Assembly (NCBI RefSeq): GCF_000252995.1
Contig: NC_015761.1
Coordinates: 3,100,001 to 3,164,000, forward strand
DNA from: Salmonella bongori NCTC 12419
GTDB lineage: Bacteria > Pseudomonadota > Gammaproteobacteria > Enterobacterales > Enterobacteriaceae
Reading direction: 5' to 3'
DNA: 64,000 nucleotides
Part shown: piece after piece, positions 32,796 to 42,079 of the stretch
How positions within the stretch are numbered: position 1 is the first letter of the stretch
Layout: each line of letters opens with the position of its first letter
The notes under the pieces: model-generated
Database searches by the model: none
Seen by the model: only the letters and a program-made list of their open reading frames with translations
What the model was told of the DNA's origin: nothing
Position numbers and translations under genes: made by a program

Positions 32796-34283
32796 TTATA
32801 AGGTGACGCCGCTCTTAAAGATTGCCAGCTCGCGGAAATCATTACGCTCGTTACACGTCAGCTTACCATTGGCAATCTCAACAATGGTATCCACAAACTC
32901 ATTGACGAGTTGCGGCATTGCTTTTCCGTCAATGAGTTGTCCGGCGTTAAAATCAATCCAGTGTTTTTTTCTGCTTGCCAGTTCGCTGTTGGTCGCGATT
33001 TTTACCGTGGGGACAAATCCGCCATAAGGCGTTCCCCGTCCCGTACTGAACAGCACCATATGGCATCCCGCCCCAGCCAACGCGCTGGTCGCCACGGCGT
33101 CGTTACCTGGCGCGCTTAACAGATTCAGGCCGGTCTTTTTCAGGCGTTCTCCGTAGCGCAGCACGTCAACGACCTGACTGGAGCCCGCTTTCTGAGTGCA
33201 GCCCAGAGATTTATCTTCCAGCGTGGTGATCCCGCCCGCTTTGTTGCCCGGCGACGGGTTTTCATAGATTGGCTGGCCATGAGCGATGAAATATTGCTTA
33301 AAGTCATTCACCATTGCCACCAGCTTGCTAAATGTCTCTTCATCACGGCAGTGGCTCATCAGCAATTGCTCAGCGCCGAACATCTCCGGCACCTCCGTCA
33401 ATACCGTAGTGCCGCCGTTAGCGATCACATAATCGGAGAATCGTCCCAGCATCGGGTTGGCAGTAATCCCTGACAGTCCGTCCGAACCGCCGCACTCCAG
33501 ACCAAATTTTAGCTCGCTCAGTTTGCCAGGTACGCGTTTATCGTGGCGCATTACACTGTAAAGCTGATGAAGATGCTCAACGCCCGCCTCAACTTCATCG
33601 TCCTGATGCTGGCAAATCATAAAATGCACGCGCTCAGAGTCAAACTCGCCTAATGTTTCACGAAACGCGTCGACCTGGTTATTTTCACACCCCAGACCAA
33701 CCACTAACACCGCGCCTGCGTTCGGATGGCGTACCATATTTTGTAGCATGGTACGGGTGTTAATATGGTCATCGCCCAATTGAGAGCAACCGTAAGTGTG
33801 GCTAAACAGGAAGACGCCATCGATGTCTTTCGCGTCGTGGCTCTCTTGTAAAAAACGCGTCTGGATCTGGCGCGCAATACCGTTAACGCAACCTACGGTC
33901 GGCAAAATCCACAGCTCATTACGTACGCCGACGTCACCATTAGCGCGACGATAGATCTGAACCTCCCGATCCGCAGGCTGTATCTGTGGCGTATGGAAAT
34001 CAGGTTGATAGCGATACGCATCCACATCGCTCAGATTAGTGCGGGTGTTGTGCGCATGAATATGTTCTCCCGCAGCGACATCCGTCAGCGTATGACCGAT
34101 CGGTAGACCATATTTAATAACATTTTCACCCGCAGTCATATCACGTAAAGCAAATTTATGTCCACGCACGACATCCTGGCGTAACATCACGATTTGGTTA
34201 TCAACGCTTATTGGCGTACCTTGCACTAAATCAGCCAGCGCTACCGCAACGTTATCCAGCGAGTGGATCCTGATGTATTGCAT
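32796..34283 (-). CDS. uxaA: Altronate dehydratase UxaA
   Basis: The gene encodes 495 aa of the UxaA/GarD dehydratase family. It has a short N-terminal SAF-like domain (residues 1-95) and a large catalytic domain: YGCSQLGDDHINTRTMLQNMV, LGCENNQVDAF, FGLECGGSDGLSGITANP, and SPGNKAGGITTLEDKSLGCTQKAG. It dehydrates D-altronate to 2-keto-3-deoxygluconate in galacturonate catabolism and is iron-dependent. It lies 14 bp after uxaC in one operon. GarD at the other end of the window is its paralogue. Confidence 0.95.
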   Translation of the reverse strand: MQYIRIHSLDNVAVALADLVQGTPISVDNQIVMLRQDVVRGHKFALRDMTAGENVIKYGLPIGHTLTDVAAGEHIHAHNTRTNLSDVDAYRYQPDFHTPQIQPADREVQIYRRANGDVGVRNELWILPTVGCVNGIARQIQTRFLQESHDAKDIDGVFLFSHTYGCSQLGDDHINTRTMLQNMVRHPNAGAVLVVGLGCENNQVDAFRETLGEFDSERVHFMICQHQDDEVEAGVEHLHQLYSVMRHDKRVPGKLSELKFGLECGGSDGLSGITANPMLGRFSDYVIANGGTTVLTEVPEMFGAEQLLMSHCRDEETFSKLVAMVNDFKQYFIAHGQPIYENPSPGNKAGGITTLEDKSLGCTQKAGSSQVVDVLRYGERLKKTGLNLLSAPGNDAVATSALAGAGCHMVLFSTGRGTPYGGFVPTVKIATNSELASRKKHWIDFNAGQLIDGKAMPQLVNEFVDTIVEIANGKLTCNERNDFRELAIFKSGVTL

Positions 34284-34297
34284 ATCAACCCCAGACC

Positions 34298-35710
34298 TTA
34301 GTTCAGTTCAATGGCGAAATAGTCACGCGCATTGTTAAAGCAAATATTTTTCACCATCTCGCCCAGTAACTGGATATCAGCCGGCGCTTCGCCCGCAGTA
34401 ACCCAACGACCAATCATCTGGCAGAGAATGCGGCGGAAATACTCGTGGCGGGTATAGGACAGGAAACTGCGGCTATCGGTCAGCATACCGACGAAGCGGC
34501 TCAACAGGCCCAACTGCGCCAGTTGCGTCATCTGGCGCTCCATGCCGTCTTTCTGATCGTTAAACCACCAGCCGGAACCAAACTGCATTTTGCCGGGCAT
34601 CCCTTCGCCCTGAAAATTACCGATCATAGTACCGATTACTTCATTGTCGCGCGGGTTCAGGCAGTAGAGAATGGTTTTCGGCAGCAGATTCTGTTCGTTC
34701 TGCTTGCTGAGTAATTTAGATAACGCTTCCGCTATCGGACGGTCATTAATGGAGTCAAAGCCCACATCCGGCCCCAGCAATGTGAACTGACGAAGATTGT
34801 TATTACGCAGAGCGCCAATGTGATACTGCTGTACCCAGCCGCGACGGGCGTATTCCGCGCCGAGAAAAACCAGCACAGCGGTTTTAAACTGCGCCACTTC
34901 GCGCTCGTTCAGCGTTTCTCCCACCAGACGGCGCGCCAGAATACTGTCCAGTTCAGCCTCGCTGGCTTCTGCAAACACGACCACGTCCAGCGCGTGGTCA
35001 GAGACTTTACACCCATGCGCGGCAAAATGATCCAGACGTTTAGTCAATGCCATTTGCAGATCGCTAAAGCGGCGAATATCGATGTCCGCCACCTCGCCCA
35101 GTCTGGTCATGTAGTCACTAAAGGTCGCCTGTTCAATGTTGAACGCTTTATCCGGTCGCCAGCTCGGCAACACTTTAATGTCAAAGGTATCGTCTTTCGC
35201 GATCGCGGCGTGGTATGCCAGCGAATCGACCGGATCGTCAGTCGTACCGGCCATTTTTACTTTCATCTGCCGCATGATACCGCGTGCAGAGAACGTCTCC
35301 TGACCCAGCAGCGCGTTGCACCGTGCCCAAATATCGTTAGCGGTAGCCGGAGAAAGTCGTTTATCGGTGATGCCAAACGGACGGCGCAGCTCCAGATGTG
35401 TCCAGTGGTATAACGGGTTGCCAATGGTATGCGGAACGGTAGTGGCCCAGGCGTCAAATTTCTCCCGATCTGACGCATCGCCGGTACACAACCGTTCTGG
35501 TACGCCATTAGTGCGCATTGCGCGCCATTTGTAATGGTCACCTTTTAGCCAGATATCATACAAATTTTTAAAACGGTAATTTTCGGCAATCTGTTGCGGC
35601 GGTAAGTGGCAGTGGTAATCGAAAATCGGCTGATCCTTTGCATAATCATGGTACAGACGGCGGGCAAACTCAGTATCCAGTAAAAAATCGTCGGTCATAA
35701 ACGGCGTCAT
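34298..35710 (-). CDS. uxaC: Glucuronate isomerase UxaC
   Basis: The gene encodes 470 aa from ATG 35710 (MTPFMTDDFLLDTEFARRLYHDYAKDQPI), the E. coli length; the frame opens 7 codons earlier. It is an amidohydrolase-fold isomerase: FDYHCHLPPQQIAENY (metal ligands), GTTDDPVDSL, and TDSRSFLSYTRHEYFRR at the C-terminal end. It converts D-glucuronate to fructuronate and D-galacturonate to tagaturonate. The operon is divergent from exuT with shared ExuR and CRP control. Confidence 0.95.
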   Translation of the reverse strand: MTPFMTDDFLLDTEFARRLYHDYAKDQPIFDYHCHLPPQQIAENYRFKNLYDIWLKGDHYKWRAMRTNGVPERLCTGDASDREKFDAWATTVPHTIGNPLYHWTHLELRRPFGITDKRLSPATANDIWARCNALLGQETFSARGIMRQMKVKMAGTTDDPVDSLAYHAAIAKDDTFDIKVLPSWRPDKAFNIEQATFSDYMTRLGEVADIDIRRFSDLQMALTKRLDHFAAHGCKVSDHALDVVVFAEASEAELDSILARRLVGETLNEREVAQFKTAVLVFLGAEYARRGWVQQYHIGALRNNNLRQFTLLGPDVGFDSINDRPIAEALSKLLSKQNEQNLLPKTILYCLNPRDNEVIGTMIGNFQGEGMPGKMQFGSGWWFNDQKDGMERQMTQLAQLGLLSRFVGMLTDSRSFLSYTRHEYFRRILCQMIGRWVTAGEAPADIQLLGEMVKNICFNNARDYFAIELN

Positions 35711-35924
35711 GGTCATCATCCTCATCAACAAGAGCAGCAGACTGGTTATGTCTTAATAGTGCCAAAGTTATCACACCAATTTCTCTATGCCGAACAACTT
35801 TTCGTGAGATAGATCAATAAACATTAACAAATAAAACGTCTATCAACCGGAAAATCGCTTACTAACCCGCATCAGAACGGGTTTTTCTGGAACCAACTGA
35901 TAACCACACGAAGATTAAAACATT

Positions 35925-35940
35925 TGTGATGTCACTCACC
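35925..35940 (+). promoter_or_regulatory. CRP site in the uxaCA/exuT control region
   Basis: TGTGATGTCACTCACC fits TGTGA-N6-TCACA with one change. It lies in the 470-bp divergent interval, in line with catabolite control of hexuronate genes. Confidence 0.75.
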
Positions 35941-35944
35941 TTTT

Positions 35945-35962
35945 AAAGTTGTATGACAAGTT
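35945..35962 (+). promoter_or_regulatory. Probable ExuR operator
   Basis: AAAGTTGTATGACAAGTT is a near-palindromic GntR-type site (TTGTATGACAA core) between uxaC and exuT, close to the CRP site. ExuR/UxuR boxes in enterobacteria have this form. Confidence 0.6.
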
Positions 35963-36060
35963 ATCGTTCTGCCGTCGCAATAGGTAAGCCGATGGAATGC
36001 AACATTATCGATGGCGCCGCCATCGAATTGACCGGTACGGAAACCGAATCAGCACAGTGA
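35953..36060 (+). CDS. Possible 35-codon leader ORF upstream of exuT
   Basis: ATG at 35953 opens MTSYRSAVAIGKPMECNIID and ends with TGA at 36058-36060, 120 bp before exuT. There is no convincing ribosome-binding site and the ORF starts inside the putative ExuR operator. It may be chance; it is recorded because codon choice looks coding-like and the stretch has no other explanation. Confidence 0.25.
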   Translation: MTSYRSAVAIGKPMECNIIDGAAIELTGTETESAQ

Positions 36061-36180
36061 CTTGATGGCAGAGTCGTGGCATAGCGGATTTTGTCCGATC
36101 CCCCTTCGTTAATGGACATCCTCCGCGAGCAGGAAAATAGCCGCGTTCCTTGCGGAAATAACAAAACGATGAGGTTTTAG

Positions 36181-37479
36181 ATGCGTAAAATTAAAGGGTT
36201 ACGTTGGTATATGATAGCGCTGGTGACGCTGGGCACCGTACTGGGCTACCTGACGCGAAACACGGTGGCGGCAGCAGCACCGACGCTGATGGAAGAGTTA
36301 CACATCTCTACCCAGCAGTATTCTTATATCATTGCAGCTTATTCTGCGGCCTATACCGTTATGCAGCCGGTCGCAGGCTACGTATTAGATATTCTGGGTA
36401 CAAAAATCGGTTACGCATTTTTCGCTATCGCATGGGCCGTATTTTGCGGCGCCACCGCGCTGGCGGGAAGTTGGGGCGGTCTGGCGCTGGCGCGCGGCGC
36501 GGTTGGCGCAGCGGAAGCCGCCATGATCCCTGCGGGCCTAAAAGCCAGCTCCGAGTGGTTTCCGGCGAAGGAGCGCTCCATCGCTGTGGGTTACTTTAAC
36601 GTTGGGTCCTCCATCGGCGCGATGATCGCGCCGCCGCTGGTCGTCTGGGCAATTGTGATGCACAGTTGGCAGATGGCATTTATGATCTCCGGCGTATTGA
36701 GTTTTATCTGGGCGATGTCATGGCTGGTCTTTTATAAGCATCCCCGCGACCAAAAAAAGCTGACCGACGAAGAGCGCGATTACATCATTAATGGTCAGGA
36801 AGCACAGCATCAGACCCACAATGCGAAAAAAATGTCCGCCTTACAAATTCTGCGTAACCGCCAGTTCTGGGGCATCGCCCTGCCGCGTTTTCTGGCGGAG
36901 CCGGCATGGGGGACCTTTAACGCATGGATCCCATTATTCATGTTTAAGGTCTATGGCTTTAACCTGAAAGAAATTGCCCTGTTCGCCTGGATGCCGATGC
37001 TCTTTGCCGATCTTGGCTGCGTGATTGGCGGTTATCTGCCGCCGCTGTTCCAGCGCTGGTTTGGCGTAAACTTGATCGTTTCCCGCAAGATGGTCGTCAC
37101 GCTTGGTGCGTTGCTAATGATAGGTCCGGGGATGATCGGTCTGTTCACCAGTCCGTATGTCGCCATTGTATTGCTTTGTATCGGCGGTTTTGCGCATCAG
37201 GCGCTCTCTGGCGCGTTAATTACACTCTCTTCTGATGTTTTCGGGCGTAATGAAGTCGCAACGGCGAATGGCCTGACCGGCATGTCCGCCTGGCTGGCAA
37301 GCACCCTGTTTGCCCTGGTCGTCGGCGCGCTGGCGGATACTATCGGCTTTAGCCCGCTGTTCGCGGTACTGGCGGTGTTCGATCTACTTGGCGCGTTAGT
37401 GATCTGGACGGTTCTGCAAAATAAACCAGCCAGTGCAACTGCCGCCCGTCAGATAAGTGTCCCGGCAACACAAAGTTGA
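36181..37479 (+). CDS. exuT: Hexuronate transporter ExuT
   Basis: The gene encodes 432 aa of the major facilitator superfamily (anion:cation symporter branch) with twelve membrane segments. N-terminal MRKIKGLRWYMIALVTLGTVLGYLTRNTVAAAAPTL is typical. The segment YVLDILGTKIGYAFFAIAW stands at the loop 2-3 position. It imports galacturonate and glucuronate by proton symport. The start has GATGAGG upstream. ExuR represses it from the divergent region. Confidence 0.95.
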   Translation: MRKIKGLRWYMIALVTLGTVLGYLTRNTVAAAAPTLMEELHISTQQYSYIIAAYSAAYTVMQPVAGYVLDILGTKIGYAFFAIAWAVFCGATALAGSWGGLALARGAVGAAEAAMIPAGLKASSEWFPAKERSIAVGYFNVGSSIGAMIAPPLVVWAIVMHSWQMAFMISGVLSFIWAMSWLVFYKHPRDQKKLTDEERDYIINGQEAQHQTHNAKKMSALQILRNRQFWGIALPRFLAEPAWGTFNAWIPLFMFKVYGFNLKEIALFAWMPMLFADLGCVIGGYLPPLFQRWFGVNLIVSRKMVVTLGALLMIGPGMIGLFTSPYVAIVLLCIGGFAHQALSGALITLSSDVFGRNEVATANGLTGMSAWLASTLFALVVGALADTIGFSPLFAVLAVFDLLGALVIWTVLQNKPASATAARQISVPATQS

Positions 37480-37507
37480 TGCCCGACAACGCATATTGAT
37501 CGCGCTT

Positions 37508-37533
37508 GCCCGGTAGCGCTACGCTTACCGGGC
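37508..37533. repeat. REP element after exuT
   Basis: GCCCGGTAGCGCTACGCTTACCGGGC (two arms around GCGCTACG), a classical REP palindrome, 29 bp after the exuT stop. Confidence 0.8.
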
Positions 37534-37643
37534 GTTCTTCCAAATCAGCTCAGGCCCAACGGTTTTTTCGTGGTTGCGAGTGGTGGCAGCTTCACGAAAG
37601 TGGTATAACAAATAGAGTCTGCCGTATCATGCCTGGAGCGCAT

Positions 37644-38420
37644 ATGGAAATCACCGAACCACGACGTTTATATCAACAACTTGCTGCCGATCTGAAGGCG
37701 CGTATTGAACAGGGTCTCTATCATCCAGGCGATAAACTGCCCGCAGAACGTTTTATTGCCGAGGAAAAAAACGTCAGCCGTACCGTGGTTCGTGAAGCGA
37801 TCATTATGCTGGAAGTAGAAGGTTATGTCGAAGTCCGTAAAGGTTCCGGCATTCATGTTATTTCCAACCAGCCCCGGCACTATATTGTTCCGGATGAAAA
37901 GCTGGAATTCGCCAATTATGGCCCTTTCGAACTACTTCAGGCGCGACAGTTGATAGAGAGCAACATCGCCGAGTTCGCCGCGACGCAAGTCACGAAGCAA
38001 GACATCATGAAGCTGATGGAAATCCAGGAAAAAGCGCGTAATGAAAAATGTTTTCGCGACTCCGAATGGGATTTGCAATTCCATGTTCAGGTCGCGCTAG
38101 CCACGCAAAATTCTGCATTGGCTGCCATTGTCGATAAGATGTGGACGCAGCGCGTACATAACCCTTACTGGAAAAAACTTCACGATCACATCGACTTACG
38201 TACCGTTGACAACTGGTGCGACGATCATGACCAGATTCTGCGCGCGCTGATTCGTAAAGATCCACATGCCGCTAAAGTGGCGATGTGGCAGCATCTGGAG
38301 AACACGAAACAGATGTTATTTAATGAAACCAGCGATGATTTCGAATTTAATGCCGATCGCTATCTATTTGCCGAAAATCCGGTCGTACATCTTGATACTG
38401 TCACTGGCGGAACAAAATAA
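37644..38420 (+). CDS. exuR: Hexuronate regulon repressor ExuR (GntR/FadR family)
   Basis: The gene encodes 258 aa from ATG 37644 (MEITEPRRLYQQLAADLKARIEQGLY), with GGAG nine bases upstream; the long upstream open frame is not conserved. The winged helix covers residues 10-75 (GDKLPAERFIAEEKNVSRTVVREAIIMLEVEGYVEVRKGSGIHV). A FadR-type FCD ligand domain covers residues about 95-225, with metal-ligand histidines and Asp (EWDLQFHVQVALATQN, DDHDQILRAL). It represses exuT, uxaCA and uxaB until galacturonate or a derived metabolite binds. Confidence 0.95.
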   Translation: MEITEPRRLYQQLAADLKARIEQGLYHPGDKLPAERFIAEEKNVSRTVVREAIIMLEVEGYVEVRKGSGIHVISNQPRHYIVPDEKLEFANYGPFELLQARQLIESNIAEFAATQVTKQDIMKLMEIQEKARNEKCFRDSEWDLQFHVQVALATQNSALAAIVDKMWTQRVHNPYWKKLHDHIDLRTVDNWCDDHDQILRALIRKDPHAAKVAMWQHLENTKQMLFNETSDDFEFNADRYLFAENPVVHLDTVTGGTK

Positions 38421-38768
38421 TTATTTTTTACCACGACAGGCGCGTAGACGGCGTCTGCCGTGGCGCTTGGTAAGCATAAAGTATAAAGTGTCAGCCTGTG
38501 TAAATCCTCTCGCCACCCTCCTTTGCGATAAGCAAAATCAAAGCTCAACGACGCGTAATTTCTATAACGGACTTCGTTGACCTTTGTTACAATTAGATTC
38601 ATTTTGAATTTTTGTGTGTTAGTGCTTGCTTACTTCACAACTTAACAAGGAATTGTTCAGGCCGCGAATTTGCCGTTTCCGCAACGCCAATAAAAACGCC
38701 AACCATGTTGCGGTAGTGCAAACCCCAGATTACCGGCGTGACGTTAACCGATTTTCCAGGAATACTGA
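38421..38768. other. exuR/yqjA intergenic region
   Basis: 348 bases with no gene. A hairpin at 38433-38465 (CCACGACAGGCGC / GCGTCTGCCGTGG, imperfect) probably ends exuR. The second half is AT-rich and should hold the CpxR-controlled yqjA promoter; I did not identify a convincing GTAAA-N5-GTAAA box. Confidence 0.5.
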
Positions 38769-39431
38769 ATGGAACTATTGACTCAATTGCTGAATGCCCT
38801 GTGGGCTCAGGACTTTGAAACACTGGCCAATCCGTCCATGATTGGCATGCTGTATTTTGTGTTATTTATGATTTTGTTCCTGGAAAATGGGCTGCTTCCC
38901 GCCGCCTTTTTGCCTGGCGACAGCTTGTTGATTCTGGTTGGTGTACTGATAGCCAAAGGCGCAATGGGTTTTCCACAAACCATTTTGTTGCTTACCGTCG
39001 CTGCCAGCCTGGGCTGCTGGGTCAGCTATATCCAGGGCCGATGGCTGGGAAATACACGAACCGTACAAAACTGGCTTTCCCATCTCCCTGCGCATTATCA
39101 TCAACGCGCCCACCATCTTTTCCATAAACACGGTCTGTCGGCATTACTGATAGGCCGGTTTATCGCCTTTGTCAGAACGTTGCTACCTACCATTGCCGGC
39201 ATATCCGGCCTGAATAACGCGCGCTTTCAGTTTTTCAACTGGATGAGTGGCTTATTATGGGTGCTTATCCTGACGTCGCTGGGTTATCTGCTGGGCAAAA
39301 CGCCCGTCTTTATGAAGTATGAAGATCAGTTAATGTCCTGTCTGATGCTGCTCCCCGTGGTGCTTCTCTTTTTTGGCCTGGCAGGTTCGCTGGTTATGTT
39401 GTGGAAAAAGAAGTACGGGAGTCGGGGGTAA
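38769..39431 (+). CDS. yqjA: DedA-family inner-membrane protein YqjA
   Basis: The gene encodes 220 aa with several membrane segments and the DedA signature: FLENGLLPAAFLPGDSLLILVG (acidic E/D region) and GRFIAFVRTLLPTIAGISG (the F-x3-R-x-x-x-P motif). The family takes part in membrane energetics and polyprenyl-phosphate or phospholipid handling; in E. coli YqjA supports growth at alkaline pH. It is transcribed with mzrA, 3 bp apart. Confidence 0.94.
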   Translation: MELLTQLLNALWAQDFETLANPSMIGMLYFVLFMILFLENGLLPAAFLPGDSLLILVGVLIAKGAMGFPQTILLLTVAASLGCWVSYIQGRWLGNTRTVQNWLSHLPAHYHQRAHHLFHKHGLSALLIGRFIAFVRTLLPTIAGISGLNNARFQFFNWMSGLLWVLILTSLGYLLGKTPVFMKYEDQLMSCLMLLPVVLLFFGLAGSLVMLWKKKYGSRG

Positions 39432-39434
39432 TTT

Positions 39435-39818
39435 ATGCTTAAACCACGCATAACAGCCCGACAACTTATTTGGATTAGCGCTTTTCTACTGATGCTGACC
39501 GTACTCATGGTGGCGTGGTCAACACTACGCCAGCAAGAGTCGACGCTGGCCATTCGCGCGATTAATCAGGGTGCCAGTATGCCGGACGGCTTTTCCGTTT
39601 TGCATCATCTGGATGCAAACGGTATCCCTTTTAAAAGCATTACGCCTAAAAATGACATGCTGCTCATTACGTTTGATTCCCCTGCGCAAAGTGCTGCCGC
39701 TAAAGCAGTTCTTGATCAAACACTCCCACACGGTTATGTCGTGGCTCAGCAGGACGATGACAACGAAACGGTACAGTGGTTATCTCGCTTACGGGAAAAC
39801 TCACATCGCTTTGGCTAA
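39435..39818 (+). CDS. mzrA: MzrA, modulator of EnvZ/OmpR
   Basis: The gene encodes 127 aa: one N-terminal membrane helix (LIWISAFLLMLTVLMVAWSTL) and a periplasmic domain. It matches E. coli MzrA (YqjB), which binds EnvZ in the membrane and links CpxAR, acting through the yqjA-mzrA operon, to OmpR output. GGGGG before the ATG is in the end of yqjA. Confidence 0.92.
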   Translation: MLKPRITARQLIWISAFLLMLTVLMVAWSTLRQQESTLAIRAINQGASMPDGFSVLHHLDANGIPFKSITPKNDMLLITFDSPAQSAAAKAVLDQTLPHGYVVAQQDDDNETVQWLSRLRENSHRFG

Positions 39819-39961
39819 TCTCCAGGAATCCGAATCATATCACTCACTTTGGTGATTTCGTTGTTTAATGACTATGATTAATAAAGCGGTGTTTAGCCCA
39901 CCGCGTTATTATCGGGATCGCTCCCCGGACAACGGGTCAGAACACAAGGGAAAGTTCAGGA

Positions 39962-40330
39962 ATGAAATACCGCATCGCTTTGGCTATCACGTTTTTTATG
40001 CTCAGCGCTGGCAGCTACGCTAATACGCTTTGTCAGGAAAAAGAGCAGGATATACAAAAGGAAATTAGCTACGCCGAAAAGCACAATAATCAGCGTCGTA
40101 TTGAGGGGCTGAACAAAGCGCTCAGTGAAGTTCGCGCGAATTGTACTGACAGCAAGCTGCGCGCCGAGCACCAGAAAAAGATCGCTGAACAAAAAGGCGA
40201 GATAGCCGAGCGTCAACATGATTTAGCCGAGGCAAAAGCAAAAGGCGATGCGGATAAAATAGACAAACGTGAACGTAAACTGGCCGAGGCTCAGGATGAG
40301 CTAAAAAAACTTGAGGCCAGAGACTATTAA
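39962..40330 (+). CDS. yqjC: Periplasmic DUF1090 protein YqjC
   Basis: The gene encodes 122 aa with cleavable signal peptide (MKYRIALAITFFMLSAGSYA) and a highly charged coiled-coil body (EKEQDIQKEISYAEKHNNQRRIEGLNKAL ... RKLAEAQDELKKLEARDY), the DUF1090 family. The role is unknown. First gene of the yqjCDEK group, often acid- or stress-induced in E. coli. Confidence 0.92.
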   Translation: MKYRIALAITFFMLSAGSYANTLCQEKEQDIQKEISYAEKHNNQRRIEGLNKALSEVRANCTDSKLRAEHQKKIAEQKGEIAERQHDLAEAKAKGDADKIDKRERKLAEAQDELKKLEARDY

Positions 40331-40371
40331 GTAAACGCCGAACGTAAATACTCACTCACCTGGAGAAAACT

Positions 40372-40677
40372 ATGTCGAAAGATAACACTACGGAACATCT
40401 GCGCGCTGAGTTGAAATCCCTGACCGACACCCTTGAAGAAGTGCTGAGCTCTTCGGGTGAAAAGTCGAAAGAAGAGTTGAGTAAGATTCGCAGTAAAGCC
40501 GAACGCGCGCTGAAAGAGAGCCGCTACCGTCTGGGCGAAACAGGCGATGTTATTGCCAAACAAACTCGCGTCGCTGCGGCTCGCGCTGATGATTATGTGC
40601 GCGAAAACCCCTGGACCGGGGTAGGCATTGGCGCTGCCGTCGGTCTGGTGTTGGGCGTTCTGCTGACGCGTCGCTAA
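40372..40677 (+). CDS. yqjD: ElaB/YqjD/DUF883 membrane-anchored ribosome-binding protein
   Basis: The gene encodes 101 aa: amphipathic coiled coil (residues 5-70) followed by a C-terminal membrane anchor with ENPWTGVGIGAAVGLVLGVLLTRR, the family signature. E. coli YqjD binds ribosomes in stationary phase and tethers them to the membrane. TGGAG precedes the ATG by 7 bases; 2 bp to yqjE. Confidence 0.94.
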   Translation: MSKDNTTEHLRAELKSLTDTLEEVLSSSGEKSKEELSKIRSKAERALKESRYRLGETGDVIAKQTRVAAARADDYVRENPWTGVGIGAAVGLVLGVLLTRR

Positions 40678-40679
40678 TT

Positions 40680-41078
40680 ATGGCGGACTCTCGACAGGCA
40701 CAAGGACCAGGCAAAAGCGTACTGGGTATCGGGCAGCGGATTGTCACCATTATTGTTGAAATGGTGGAAACCCGGCTACGGCTGGCGGTAGTAGAACTGG
40801 AAGAAGAGAAAGCGAACCTCTTTCAGCTTTTGCTGATGGTAGGTCTCACCATGCTCTTCGCTGCGTTTGGCTTAATGAGCCTGATGGTCCTGATTATCTG
40901 GGCTATCGATCCTCAGTACCGCCTGAACGCCATAATCGCGACTACCGTAGTGCTGTTAGCGCTTGCGCTGATTGGCGGCATCTGGACATTACGTAAAGCA
41001 CGTCAGTCCACATTGTTGCGCCATACACGGCACGAACTGGCTAATGACCGACAAATTCTGGAGGACGATCAGTCGTGA
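40680..41078 (+). CDS. yqjE: Holin-like membrane protein YqjE
   Basis: The gene encodes 132 aa. Two adjacent membrane hairpins (LFQLLLMVGLTMLFAAFGLMSLMVLIIWAI and IIATTVVLLALALIGGIWTL) mark the YqjE/phage-holin family III. No biochemical role is known. It is translated between yqjD and yqjK, and its stop overlaps the GTG start of yqjK. Confidence 0.92.
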   Translation: MADSRQAQGPGKSVLGIGQRIVTIIVEMVETRLRLAVVELEEEKANLFQLLLMVGLTMLFAAFGLMSLMVLIIWAIDPQYRLNAIIATTVVLLALALIGGIWTLRKARQSTLLRHTRHELANDRQILEDDQS

Positions 41079-41374
41079 GCAGCAAAGGCGAACGCGAAAA
41101 ACGCAAGGCGTTGCTTCTCAGTCAGATCCAGCAGCAACGGCTGGATCTGTCCGCCAGCCGTCGCGACTGGCTGGAGACCACCGGCGCTTATGATCGCGGC
41201 TGGAATACGGTATTAAGCCTACGTTCCTGGGCGCTGGTCGGCAGCAGCGTGATGGCCATCTGGACCATTCGTCATCCTAATATGCTGGTACGCTGGGCGA
41301 AACGCGGGCTGGGTATCTGGAGCGCATGGCGCCTGGTAAAAACTACTCTCCGTCAGCAACAACTCCGCAGCTAA
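41075..41374 (+). CDS. yqjK: YqjK-like protein
   Basis: The gene encodes 99 aa from GTG 41075 (GTGA overlap with the yqjE stop). It is basic, with KGEREKRKALLLSQIQQQRLDLSASRRDWL and one hydrophobic segment near residues 48-65. It matches the YqjK family, of unknown function, coupled to YqjE. Confidence 0.9.
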   Translation: MSSKGEREKRKALLLSQIQQQRLDLSASRRDWLETTGAYDRGWNTVLSLRSWALVGSSVMAIWTIRHPNMLVRWAKRGLGIWSAWRLVKTTLRQQQLRS

Positions 41375-41620
41375 TCTCTTTTCTTTTTCGATATCGTGGC
41401 ATCAGGTTATCATTCATTGATACCTGATGGCGCGGCTTACCAGCGATGTTAACCTTTCACCAGCACCTCAAATTTTTTGAATAAATTTGGCAATTTTCCT
41501 TGATAACAATTTCTTTAAGTCACATTTATGATTCTCCTTATCGACAACAGTGAAGCGTCATGCCGCGCCATTGCTTATGAAAAGAATGTCAGCAGTCGAA
41601 GCGGTCGCCTGGAGAATAAA

Positions 41621-42013
41621 ATGAAAAAATTAGAAGATGTTGGTGTACTGATAGCACGTATTTTAATGCCAGTGCTGTTCATTACCGCAGGATGGGGAAA
41701 AATTAACGCTTACACAGGCACACAACAGTATATGGAAGCCATGGGCGTACCGGGATTCCTGCTGCCACTTACCATACTGCTTGAATTTGGCGGCGGCCTG
41801 GCGATTCTGCTGGGGTTCTTCACTCGCACTACCGCGCTTTTCACCGCTGGCTTTACGCTACTGACGGCGTTTATCTTCCATAGCAATTTTGCAGAAGGCG
41901 TAAATTCGCTGATGTTTATGAAAAACCTGACCATTGCAGGCGGATTCTTACTGCTGGCACTGACCGGGCCAGGCACGTTCAGTCTTGACCGTCTGTTAAA
42001 TAAAAAGTGGTAA
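41621..42013 (+). CDS. yqjF: DoxX-family membrane protein YqjF
   Basis: The start at 41621 (MKKLEDVGVLIARILMPVLFI) has GGAG six bases upstream and gives 130 aa, the E. coli length; the frame extends to 41528. Four membrane segments, with GWGKINAYTGTQQYMEAMGVP, are typical for DoxX. It is paired with yqjG, a glutathionyl-hydroquinone reductase, suggesting quinone or electrophile metabolism. The 41375-41620 gap holds only a promoter region. Confidence 0.92.
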   Translation: MKKLEDVGVLIARILMPVLFITAGWGKINAYTGTQQYMEAMGVPGFLLPLTILLEFGGGLAILLGFFTRTTALFTAGFTLLTAFIFHSNFAEGVNSLMFMKNLTIAGGFLLLALTGPGTFSLDRLLNKKW

Positions 42014-42079
42014 GCCACCTATACTCAATTAAAAAGCGAGGAAATAGCGCCTCGCTTTTGTCATCTGAAGGAGAGTGAA

